From Methylobacteriaceae bacterium (GTDB lineage Bacteria > Pseudomonadota > Alphaproteobacteria > Rhizobiales > Beijerinckiaceae), in the NCBI GenBank assembly GCA_031272615.1, contig JAISTL010000245.1:1-20310 (forward strand): a DNA stretch of 20,310 nt. Direction: 5' to 3'. This document shows positions 1 through 6,084 of this stretch, one piece after another. The position numbers and the translations under genes are program-made. Position 1 is the stretch's first letter. The number at the start of each line of letters is the position of its first letter. The notes under the pieces were generated by a model. It worked only from the letters and a program-made list of their open reading frames with translations. It ran no database searches and was not told the DNA's origin.

Positions 1-2
1 GA

Positions 3-272
3 AACAGTCGCAATCCGACCGAAGCGATGGCAACTTTAAGGACTAATGCTCATAAAATCGCTTCGGAGATTGCCGCGAGAGGTTTCTTCTCAGACAGGCG
101 CATGGCACTGAATGATAAAGGTCAATGGGGGTCGTTATACGAACTGGGTACAATCTATTATAAACGTTACGGCAAAGCTGAGTTGCCGGATGAAATGGTT
201 CTGACGCGGGATCTGAAGACTGCTCTTGAAATCTACAGCGAGTACGAATCCAAAAGATGGCTTCCGCGTTGA
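3..272 (+). CDS. C-terminal end of a protein resembling the MrcB-like N-terminal domain (DUF3578), truncated by the window edge
   Basis: The frame is open from the left edge, so the start lies outside the window and the internal ATG at 27 need not be the real start. About 89 residues are visible. The pattern of an Ala-rich helix, then YELGTIYYKRYGKAELP, then a DL..ALEIYSEY helix resembles the end of the DUF3578 domain (Ye.GnI..K.Y....lP.e..L..DL..ll..Y), which is found in McrB-type 5-methylcytosine restriction proteins and in stand-alone accessory proteins. No AAA GTPase part follows: the gene stops at 272, so this is either a stand-alone domain or a truncated remnant. The family assignment is inferred from memory of the pattern. 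The 149 bp between this gene and the next show nothing recognisable. Confidence 0.5.
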   Translation, partial: NSRNPTEAMATLRTNAHKIASEIAARGFFSDRRMALNDKGQWGSLYELGTIYYKRYGKAELPDEMVLTRDLKTALEIYSEYESKRWLPR

Positions 273-421
273 GCCGGTTCGGGTTTGGAGTGGAATGGTT
301 GGAATTCCGGATGGCACAACAGGCGACGCGTTCGCAGGAGGTCGTCAGTTGTGCGGGCGTATGCACAAAGCGGGAGGCCACAAAGAGTTAAATCTTTTCG
401 CCCGGTTCAGTAAGTCCGCCC

Positions 422-1414
422 TCAGCTGGCGCGGCGGATGCAGAACTCCACGGTGGAGGCGAGGGCGTCGCGCACCGGGTTGGCCGGGCAGGCGAGGAGG
501 GCGGCGGAGGCGGCGTCGGCATAGCGGCGCGCTTCCTCGACGGTGCGCTCCAGGGCGCGGTATTTGTCCATCAGGCGGCGGGCCTCGGTGAAATCGCCGT
601 CCTGCAGATCCCCCTCTTCCATCACGCGCACCCAGAAGTCCCGCTCCTGGTCCGTCGCCTCGAGGATGCACAGCACCGCGGGCAGGGTCATCTTGCCTTC
701 GCGCAGGTCATCGCCGACATTCTTGCCGAGGGTTGTTGACGCGCCGCCGTAATCCAGCACATCGTCAACCAGCTGGAAGGCGGTGCCGAGATTGAGGCCG
801 AAGAGCGCGCAGGCGTTGTGGTCAGCCTCGGGACGCCCGGCGATCACCGGGCCGACGGCGCAGGCGGCGGAAAACAGCTGCGCCGTCTTGGCGCGGATGA
901 CGGCGAAATAATCCTCCGGCGTGGTGGCAATGTTCTTGGCCGCCGCCAGCTGCATCACCTCGCCCTCGGCGATGACCGCCGCCGCCGTCGACAGGATGTA
1001 AAGGGCGGTGAGCGAGCCGACCTCCACCATCATCTTGAAGGCCTGGCCCAGCAGAAAATCGCCGACCAGCACGCTCGCCTCGTTGCCCCAGTTGACCCGC
1101 GCCGCCACCCGGCCGCGGCGCATATCGCTCTCATCCACCACGTCATCGTGCAGCAACGTGGCCGTGTGCATGAATTCCACCGCCGCCGCCAATTTGACGT
1201 GGCCGTCGCCCTCATAACCGAACATCAGTGCCGTCGCCAGGGTCAGCATCGGGCGCAAACGCTTACCGCCCGAAGAAATCAGGTGATTGGCGACTTCGGG
1301 AATCATGGCGACGTCCGACCCCGTGCGCGACAGGATCAGGCCGTTGACATGTTCCATGTCATGTGCGGTCAAGCGGATCAGTGGCTCCATGAGCGCGGTG
1401 TGTTCTCTCCTCAT
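422..1414 (-). CDS. ispB: Long-chain trans-polyprenyl diphosphate synthase (octaprenyl/decaprenyl type)
   Basis: This cytosolic enzyme condenses isopentenyl diphosphate onto allylic primers to make the side chain of ubiquinone. The family hallmarks are all present in the 330-residue product: GGKRLRP (about 49-55), the first Asp-rich motif DDVVD (about 90-94) preceded by LLH, and the second Asp-rich motif DDVLD (about 217-221) preceded by FQLV. Length is normal for the family. The open frame continues upstream to 2425, but that part is antisense to the methyltransferase gene and lies outside the family. I chose the ATG at 1414; the ATG at 1390 (starting MEPLIRL) is an alternative and has a GAGGAGAG stretch about 14 nt upstream. 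The gene diverges from the methyltransferase gene with 162 bp between them. Exact chain length cannot be read from the sequence. Confidence 0.93.
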   Translation of the reverse strand: MRREHTALMEPLIRLTAHDMEHVNGLILSRTGSDVAMIPEVANHLISSGGKRLRPMLTLATALMFGYEGDGHVKLAAAVEFMHTATLLHDDVVDESDMRRGRVAARVNWGNEASVLVGDFLLGQAFKMMVEVGSLTALYILSTAAAVIAEGEVMQLAAAKNIATTPEDYFAVIRAKTAQLFSAACAVGPVIAGRPEADHNACALFGLNLGTAFQLVDDVLDYGGASTTLGKNVGDDLREGKMTLPAVLCILEATDQERDFWVRVMEEGDLQDGDFTEARRLMDKYRALERTVEEARRYADAASAALLACPANPVRDALASTVEFCIRRAS

Positions 1415-1576
1415 CGCATCGGGCGGCGTGCTGAACGACTCAACATCCGCTCCGCCCTTTCCTGACACGTCGCGCGCCGATACGCAAGAGTACGGCTTGG
1501 GAAAAACGGGCGCTTGCATTCGCTGTCCGCGGGTTTTAAAACGAAATCCGCCTGTTGTGCCGCCGGGAGCTTGGCC

Positions 1577-2314
1577 ATGACCTACACCGATGATACGTTG
1601 CTTGCCGGGCAGGTGCGCCTCAGGCAGTCGGGCGCCGGGCATCGGGCCGGCACCGACGCTGTGCTGCTGGCCGCCGCCGTGCCGGACAAGGGCGTACTGG
1701 TTGACGCCGGGGCGGGGAGCGGCGCGGTGGGGCTGATGGCGTGCCGGGCCGACAAAAGCCGCCCGGTGTGGTTCATCGAGCGCGATGCGGCCCAGGCGGA
1801 CCTTGCGCGCTTCAACGCCGCCGATAACGGCCTCACCGCGGCCCGGGTCGTCACCGGCTCGCTGTTCGACGCCGCTGGTCTTGCCGCCGCCGGGCTTGCC
1901 GCCGGCCGCGCCGATTGTGTCGCCACCAATCCGCCGTATCTGGAAAAGGGCCGCGCCCGGGTCGCCCCCGACCCCGGCCGCGCCGCCGCCCGGGTGATGG
2001 ACGGCGGAACCCTGGAGGGTTGGCTTAACGCCTGTATCCGCCTGCTGAAGCCGGACGGGCGTCTGGTGCTGATCCACCGGGCCGAGCGTATCGCCGAGTT
2101 GTTGCGCCTCATCACGCCGCCGTTGGGCGGAGTGCGGCTGCGCTTCATCCACCCGCTGGCGGGGCGTGCCGCCACCCGCGTGGTGCTCACCGCCGGGCGG
2201 CGCTCGAAAGCGCCGCTCATCGTGGCGCCGCCTCTGGTGCTGCACGAGGCCGGCGGCGGCTTCACCGCCGAGGCCCGCGCCCTGCACGACGGTACGGCGC
2301 GGCTGTTCGACTGA
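1577..2314 (+). CDS. tRNA1(Val) (adenine(37)-N6)-methyltransferase-like class I SAM methyltransferase
   Basis: A 245-residue Rossmann-fold methyltransferase. The SAM-binding motif I DAGAGSG lies at residues 43-49 and the N6-adenine signature NPPY at 118-121, followed by a family-typical DGGTLEGWL segment. This layout matches TrmN6/YfiC-like enzymes that methylate A37 of tRNA1(Val); NPPY alone would also fit other N6 or N5 methyltransferases. The ATG at 1577 is preferred because GGGAG (1565-1569) sits 7 nt upstream and the family start (DDTLLAGQVRLRQ) begins right there; the open frame extends back to 1514 without a ribosome site. A weak promoter-like TTGCAT-17 nt-TAAAAC lies at 1514-1542. It is divergent from the polyprenyl synthase gene. 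Confidence 0.85.
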   Translation: MTYTDDTLLAGQVRLRQSGAGHRAGTDAVLLAAAVPDKGVLVDAGAGSGAVGLMACRADKSRPVWFIERDAAQADLARFNAADNGLTAARVVTGSLFDAAGLAAAGLAAGRADCVATNPPYLEKGRARVAPDPGRAAARVMDGGTLEGWLNACIRLLKPDGRLVLIHRAERIAELLRLITPPLGGVRLRFIHPLAGRAATRVVLTAGRRSKAPLIVAPPLVLHEAGGGFTAEARALHDGTARLFD

Positions 2315-2377
2315 GGGCGAAAGACGCGCGGTTGCAGGTATCCGGCAACGGCAAGACCGGGACGTGCCCTTTTCCGG

Positions 2378-2407
2378 TTGGCAATCGGCAAGGATTTGCA
2401 GTATGAA
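2378..2407 (+). promoter_or_regulatory. Candidate sigma70-type promoter for the ATPase-DUF4276 pair
   Basis: TTGGCA (2378-2383) and TATGAA (2402-2407) are separated by 18 nt in the 167-bp gap before the ATPase gene, about 75 nt upstream of its start. The hexamers differ from the consensus at one and two positions. This is a match by eye only. A promoter here would drive the two-gene unit independently of the methyltransferase gene. Confidence 0.3.
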
Positions 2408-2481
2408 AGGTGTTATGCCGGACATCCCGGCGTCTTGAGGGCGGCGACTTGCGCGTTATGCGCGTGACCCGGGAGAGCACC

Positions 2482-3540
2482 ATGCAAACCTTGCGGAAGC
2501 TCCGGATTGAGGGCTTCAAGTCCATCAGGACGGCCGAACTGGAGTTCGGCGATCTGAACGTGGTCATCGGCGCCAACGGCTCGGGAAAATCCAACCTCAT
2601 CAGCGCATTCCGGCTGCTCGACCGGGTGTTGGCGCAGAACCTCCAGCTGTTTGTCGCGGGAGATCCGGACCGCTTTCTGTTCCACGGTCGCAAGCTTACG
2701 CCGGGCATGTCGATGGAGTTCGTGTTTGGCCGTTATGCCTACGGATTCACGCTCCAAGCGGCGGCGGATACGCTGGTGTTCGAAGCGGAAAACGTGACGC
2801 ACAACGGAACACGGCGCGAGGTCGACGCCTTCGCGAATGGACATACCGAAAGCAGAGTTGCGGTGGATGTGCCCTCCGGCCAGAACGGCATTCCGCTGGA
2901 CGCGCGGACTCTCGCCGTTTATCATTTCGAGGATACGTCGGAGACGTCACCCGCCCGACAGACGGCGAACATCGACGACAACCGCTTTCTTCGTCCCGAC
3001 GCGGCGAATCTCCCGGCGTATCTCTACTGGCTGAAGGAAAAGCACCCGGTACAATTCCGGCATATCGAGGAACATGTCCGTTTGGTTGCGCCGTTTTTCG
3101 GGAAATTCGCGCTGGCGCCGAGCCGCCTCAATGAAAACCGGATCAAGCTGGAATGGAAGCAGAAAGGCTCGGACGCGTATTTCGACGCCTATGCGCTGTC
3201 AGACGGCACTCTGCGGTTCATCGCGCTGGCCGTGTTGCTGCTGCAACCCGAGCCGCCGCAGCTCATTCTGCTGGACGAACCGGAACTGGGGCTTCATCCG
3301 TTTGCCCTCCGCATTCTGGCTGAAATGCTGGAAGCGGCGGCGACGCGCGCCCAGGTGCTGCTGGCGACGCAATCGGTGACGCTGCTCAACAACTTCGCGC
3401 CGGAGGATGTGATTGTCGCCGAAAACGTCGACGGGGAAACACGCTTCGACCGCCTCAACAGGGAAAATCTGAAAACCTGGTTGGACGACTTCAGCCTGGG
3501 CGAGCTGTGGGAGAAAAATGTTCTGGGAGGCCGTCCGTGA
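2482..3540 (+). CDS. AAA family ATPase (RecF/OLD/AAA_21-like), partner of a DUF4276 protein
   Basis: The 352-residue product begins with the RecF/SMC-type opening IEGFKSIRTAEL, followed by Walker A GANGSGKS (30-37). An ABC-signature-like LSDGTLR lies at about 239-245 and Walker B LILLDEPELGLHP at 261-273. A switch-like LLATQS segment follows. This is the compact ABC-ATPase head found in OLD-family and AriA/PARIS-type ATPases; no Toprim nuclease domain is attached. The ATG at 2482 is chosen because GGAG (2472-2475) lies 6 nt upstream and the family begins here; the frame stays open back to 2410. Its stop overlaps the start of the next gene (GTGA), so the two are translationally coupled. I infer that it works as an ATP-driven sensor or regulator of the DUF4276 protein, most likely in phage defence; the sequence does not prove this. 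Confidence 0.88.
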   Translation: MQTLRKLRIEGFKSIRTAELEFGDLNVVIGANGSGKSNLISAFRLLDRVLAQNLQLFVAGDPDRFLFHGRKLTPGMSMEFVFGRYAYGFTLQAAADTLVFEAENVTHNGTRREVDAFANGHTESRVAVDVPSGQNGIPLDARTLAVYHFEDTSETSPARQTANIDDNRFLRPDAANLPAYLYWLKEKHPVQFRHIEEHVRLVAPFFGKFALAPSRLNENRIKLEWKQKGSDAYFDAYALSDGTLRFIALAVLLLQPEPPQLILLDEPELGLHPFALRILAEMLEAAATRAQVLLATQSVTLLNNFAPEDVIVAENVDGETRFDRLNRENLKTWLDDFSLGELWEKNVLGGRP

Positions 3541-4244
3541 CCCGCCTTCTGATGCTGGTGGAAGGCCAGTCGGAGGAAATCTTCGTAAAAACCGTACTGG
3601 CGCCGCATTTGCTTCGATACGGCGTGTTCGTGCATCCGCCGGTGGTGCTTTGGACCAAACGGTTGCCGGGCGGCGGGGGTTTTCGCGGCGGTGTATCGAC
3701 ATGGAACCTGATTCGCCGGAATCTGCTGCCGCTGATGAATGACAGCGGGGCTTGGGTGACGACACTGATTGACTTTTATAATTTGCCCGCGGATTTTCCC
3801 GGTTGGGCGAATGTCCGGGAGGAGGCTGTTCCGCAACAGCGGGTTGTCGTTCTCGAAAACTGTATGAAACGGGAGTTTTCACATCGACGGTTCATCCCGT
3901 TTCTGGCACTGCACGAGTTCGAAGCTTGGGTGTTCAGCAGGCCCGATGTCGTGGAAACCCATTTCGGAATCAATGGCCTGGCCGAAAAAATACGCGGGAT
4001 CGCCGAAGGTGCCGGAGGACCGGAGCTCATCAACCAGGGCGTTTCCACCCACCCCAAAGTACGGCTGAAATCGCTGGTGACACGTTACAAAGAGACTTCC
4101 GACGGGCCGACAGTGCTGGAGAAAACCGGTATTTCGGCGGTGCGCGGCGCCTGCCCGCATTTTCATCAGTGGTTGTGCTCATTGGAAAATACGGGACATG
4201 GTGTTTCCGGTGGACTCAGGGGACCAAGTGGACACGGTCTATAG
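3537..4244 (+). CDS. DUF4276 family protein, probable Toprim-like effector of the ATPase pair
   Basis: It starts at GTG 3537, overlapping the ATPase stop by 4 nt, with a strong GGGAGG (3525-3530) 6 nt upstream. The 235-residue product shows the DUF4276 pattern: LMLVEGQSEEIF at the N-terminus (Glu9), TTLIDFYNLPADFPG (Asp79), RFIPFLALHEFEAWVFS (Glu127, Glu129), and a late CPHFHQWL. The N-terminal VEG..E motif resembles the acidic first motif of Toprim folds such as DUF4435 (AriB) and RloB, so a nuclease role is plausible but inferred. The last dozen or so residues (SGGLRGPSGHGL) are encoded by a GTGGAC repeat array rather than by family sequence, which suggests the original C-terminus was replaced or extended. 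Known relatives are usually paired with such ATPases. Confidence 0.85.
   Translation: MTRLLMLVEGQSEEIFVKTVLAPHLLRYGVFVHPPVVLWTKRLPGGGGFRGGVSTWNLIRRNLLPLMNDSGAWVTTLIDFYNLPADFPGWANVREEAVPQQRVVVLENCMKREFSHRRFIPFLALHEFEAWVFSRPDVVETHFGINGLAEKIRGIAEGAGGPELINQGVSTHPKVRLKSLVTRYKETSDGPTVLEKTGISAVRGACPHFHQWLCSLENTGHGVSGGLRGPSGHGL
4210..4236 (+). repeat. GTGGAC repeat array, first copy (three 9-nt units)
   Basis: Three tandem 9-nt units, GTGGACTCA, GGGGACCAA and GTGGACACG, followed by GTC and a 10-bp palindrome GTCTATAGAC (4237-4246). The same unit recurs at 7041-7076 and 10978-11022. Here the array lies inside the 3' end of the DUF4276 gene, in frame. Confidence 0.7.
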
Positions 4245-4337
4245 ACAGTCACCCGCGGGGACTTTAAATTCCCTTGATTTCAACACTTCTGATCGAGAAC
4301 CGCAGACTGTCCATACACGTGGGCCGGGCCGCCGGGG

Positions 4338-4364
4338 AAACCGGGAGATGACGCCGGGTTTTTG
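4338..4364 (+). terminator. Candidate rho-independent terminator after the ATPase-DUF4276 unit
   Basis: AAACCGG (4338-4344) can pair with CCGGGTTT (4354-4361) with one bulged base, around an 8-9 nt loop, and runs into TTTTTG (4359-4364). It lies about 95 nt after the DUF4276 stop and before the VOC gene. Stem stability was not computed. Confidence 0.4.
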
Positions 4365-4394
4365 TTGGCGCAGGGCGGCGATTCAGCGTATAGG
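4365..4394 (+). promoter_or_regulatory. Candidate promoter of the VOC gene
   Basis: TTGGCG (4365-4370) and TATAGG (4389-4394) are 18 nt apart, right after the candidate terminator and 37 nt before the VOC start codon. The -10 matches the consensus at four of six positions, including the TATA core. It was judged by eye. Confidence 0.35.
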
Positions 4395-4431
4395 CACAAC
4401 CAAACAAAACAACGATAAAGGAGATTGTTTC

Positions 4432-4821
4432 ATGAGCACACCGGTTTTTCACCACGTCCACGTGTTGTGTCGGGATTTGGAGGCGATGATCGCGTTCTGG
4501 ACGGAAGGGCTCGGCGGCAAGGTCATCAAGCGCCGTGATTTTTTCGGTGACCCGGGGGCGGAGCTCGATATCGGTTCCGGGACGGTTCTGCTCTACCTGC
4601 GGCAGGTGAAGGCCGACGGCCACGAAACCGACCTCAAGTCGCCGCTGCCGTACAACCATGTGGGCCTCAGGGTCGACAACGTCGACAAGGCGCTGGAAAA
4701 GGCTCTGACTCTGCCGGGGACATCGGTGCACACGCCGGCGAAGGACGCGGGCGACTTGCGCATCGCGTTCGTTTACGGGCCGGAGAATGTCCTGGTCGAG
4801 CTGATCGCGGCCAAGGCGTAA
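4432..4821 (+). CDS. VOC (glyoxalase/bleomycin-resistance fold) family protein
   Basis: The 129-residue product has two beta-alpha-beta-beta-beta halves: FHHVHVLCRDLEAMIAFW at the start and YNHVGLRVDNVDKALEKA from about residue 74. It ends with the typical ENVLVELI. His8, His76 and Glu123 sit where the metal ligands of this superfamily usually lie, with Glu44 a possible fourth. The start is clear: ATG 4432 with AAAGGAG (4417-4423) 8 nt upstream. The substrate cannot be told; a lyase, dioxygenase or resistance role are all possible. It converges with gcrA. Confidence 0.85.
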   Translation: MSTPVFHHVHVLCRDLEAMIAFWTEGLGGKVIKRRDFFGDPGAELDIGSGTVLLYLRQVKADGHETDLKSPLPYNHVGLRVDNVDKALEKALTLPGTSVHTPAKDAGDLRIAFVYGPENVLVELIAAKA

Positions 4822-4855
4822 CCCCCGGGTAAGGGGGAGCGCCGACTGCCGGCGG

Positions 4856-4881
4856 CGGGGACGTTGTTCAAAACGTCCCCG
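4856..4881. terminator. Perfect 10-bp hairpin between convergent VOC and gcrA genes
   Basis: CGGGGACGTT (4856-4865), loop GTTCAA, then AACGTCCCCG (4872-4881) form a perfect 10-bp stem with a 6-nt loop, placed between two convergent genes. There is no long T run on either side, so it may be a bidirectional transcription block or mRNA 3'-end protector rather than a classical intrinsic terminator. A smaller CCCCC/GGGGG stem lies just before it (about 4822-4838). Confidence 0.55.
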
Positions 4882-4939
4882 AAGAATGCCGGGCAGTATC
4901 GGAAAAACGATCGGTTCAGGTGAACACCGCGTGAGGAAC

Positions 4940-5455
4940 TCAGGCGGTGCGGCGCAGATTTGCGCGCTCCTGTGCCGGTTGGTAGGCAATACTGCAGTGG
5001 TACGGGCAGTAGGGCAGCCCATCCACAGCATCGCCGCCGCAATAACGGAACTCGGGAGTGAGCGGATCGCCCAGGGGCCAGCGGCACATGGAATCCGTCA
5101 GTTCCAGAATGGTGACGCGTGTGCACTCGGGCATGGTTGCCGCGGCATACGAGTCATAGGGGCGAGACCACGGAGAGCGGTCGGAAGAACGGGTAGTTTC
5201 ATTGTGTTCCCGGAAAGAAGTTTTAGGGGAACGGCGGGAGCCGTCTGCTGATTTGCGGCGGGGGCGGGGGGTTGAAGACCCCTTCTTTTTGGCGCGTCCG
5301 GCCAGGCCCATTCTGTGAACCTTGCCGATGACGGCATTACGGGTGACCCCGTCACCGATTTCGTTGGCAATGCGGCTGGCGCTCAATCCTTCGGCCCAGA
5401 GCCTCGTCAAAAGCTCTATGCGTTCTTCGGTCCAAGTTGCGCCAGTGTCGTTCAT
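4940..5455 (-). CDS. gcrA: GcrA cell cycle regulator
   Basis: GcrA is an alphaproteobacterial transcription factor that binds sigma70-RNA polymerase and reads CcrM-methylated GANTC sites in promoters. The 171-residue product opens with the hallmark WTEERIELLTRLWAEGLSAS (from residue 8) followed by RNAVIGKVHRMGLAGR, the helix-turn-helix DNA-binding domain. A basic, low-complexity linker follows. It ends with the conserved Cys-containing C-terminus (CRWPLGDP, FRYCGG, PYCPYH, AYQP) that contacts sigma70. ATG 5455 is supported by AAGGAGA about 6 nt upstream (5461-5467). A one-mismatch DnaA box (TGTGTAACA on this strand, 5560-5568) and a 14-bp palindrome AACAAAATTTTGTT (5542-5555) lie about 90-110 bp upstream. 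In Caulobacter, DnaA activates gcrA, so the box is notable. Confidence 0.96.
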   Translation of the reverse strand: MNDTGATWTEERIELLTRLWAEGLSASRIANEIGDGVTRNAVIGKVHRMGLAGRAKKKGSSTPRPRRKSADGSRRSPKTSFREHNETTRSSDRSPWSRPYDSYAAATMPECTRVTILELTDSMCRWPLGDPLTPEFRYCGGDAVDGLPYCPYHCSIAYQPAQERANLRRTA

Positions 5456-5586
5456 GTTATTCTCCTTGATTTTGTTGTTATCGGAAGAAGACAAAAAAAA
5501 GCCGTTGCCGCAGAAATGACATTCCGCAGAAAACAGCCCCCAACAAAATTTTGTTATGATGTTACACAGACCAGTTCCGTGATTAC

Positions 5587-5672
5587 GGGGACCCCTCCCC
5601 ACAATCGCCTGCCTCCCGCCCGGAAGACGGAAAGACGCGGAATCAGCTACTCCTCCGAGGGGACCCCTCCCC
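5587..5672 (+). repeat. Pair of 14-nt direct repeats upstream of gcrA
   Basis: GGGGACCCCTCCCC occurs at 5587-5600 and again at 5659-5672, 72 bp apart, in otherwise non-coding DNA. Each copy can fold GGGG onto CCCC. ATTACG also precedes the first copy and recurs after the second. Its function is unknown. Confidence 0.5.
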
Positions 5673-6021
5673 CCGGCTGACTCTCTCCAACATGTGCTGG
5701 ATTACGCTGGAACCAAACCTGCGGCGCAACTCACATCGCCGACAACAATAGATATATCCGAATCAGTGACTCTCGCCAAGAGTCCCGATGATTCAAGAGT
5801 CAAATTTTTTTTAACTAAATTTATTCATCATTGATTTTGCTTGTGAATTTCTCAAATATTTTTTTCGTCTTTTGCGGGGATTTCTCCGAATCATGGCGCA
5901 ACCGCGGCGAATCGGCCGAAAATGCCGTTTTCCGGCCACAAGATAGGATGATTCGTGCACGAATCATCATGCGAATCATCATACGAATCATCATTGAGTC
6001 ATTATAAATATTGCCGGATTC
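5640..6021. promoter_or_regulatory. Dense GANTC (CcrM methylation) site cluster in the gcrA-hslO intergenic region
   Basis: The 629 bp between gcrA and hslO hold no credible gene. GANTC sites start at 5640, 5679, 5760, 5768, 5780, 5790, 5797, 5888, 5909, 5950, 5961, 5973, 5985, 5996 and 6017: fifteen in 382 bp, against about 1.5 expected by chance. The stretch 5801-5866 is strongly AT-rich in a GC-rich neighbourhood. A half-matching CtrA-like TTAA-N7-TATT lies at 5811-5825. A weak promoter-like TTGCCG-16 nt-TAAATA (6011-6038) precedes hslO. Because GcrA acts at methylated GANTC sites, a cell-cycle control region for gcrA and/or hslO is the simplest reading; a replication origin or a parS-like site is the alternative. 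Confidence 0.6.
5947..5994. repeat. 22-bp perfect palindrome followed by 12-nt iterons
   Basis: Positions 5947-5968 are a perfect palindrome with half-site GATGATTCGTG. The element CGAATCATCAT then recurs with a 12-nt period at 5960-5970, 5972-5982 and 5984-5994. Its inverted form is the left half of the palindrome, and a related TCATCATTGA occurs at both 5825-5834 and 5988-5997. Each iteron contains a GANTC site, so methylation would mark one face of the helix. It looks like a multimeric binding site for a dimeric protein. Confidence 0.75.
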
Positions 6022-6084
6022 GTTTTCGCGGATAAATAGGGTATGAGACTATAGTGAACGCTTGGAAAAATGGAGATGACGCCG

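Noticed and set aside
1415..2425. Long in-frame N-terminal extension of the polyprenyl synthase frame
   Set aside because: It is antisense to the methyltransferase gene, low in complexity, outside the family length, and an artefact of high GC.
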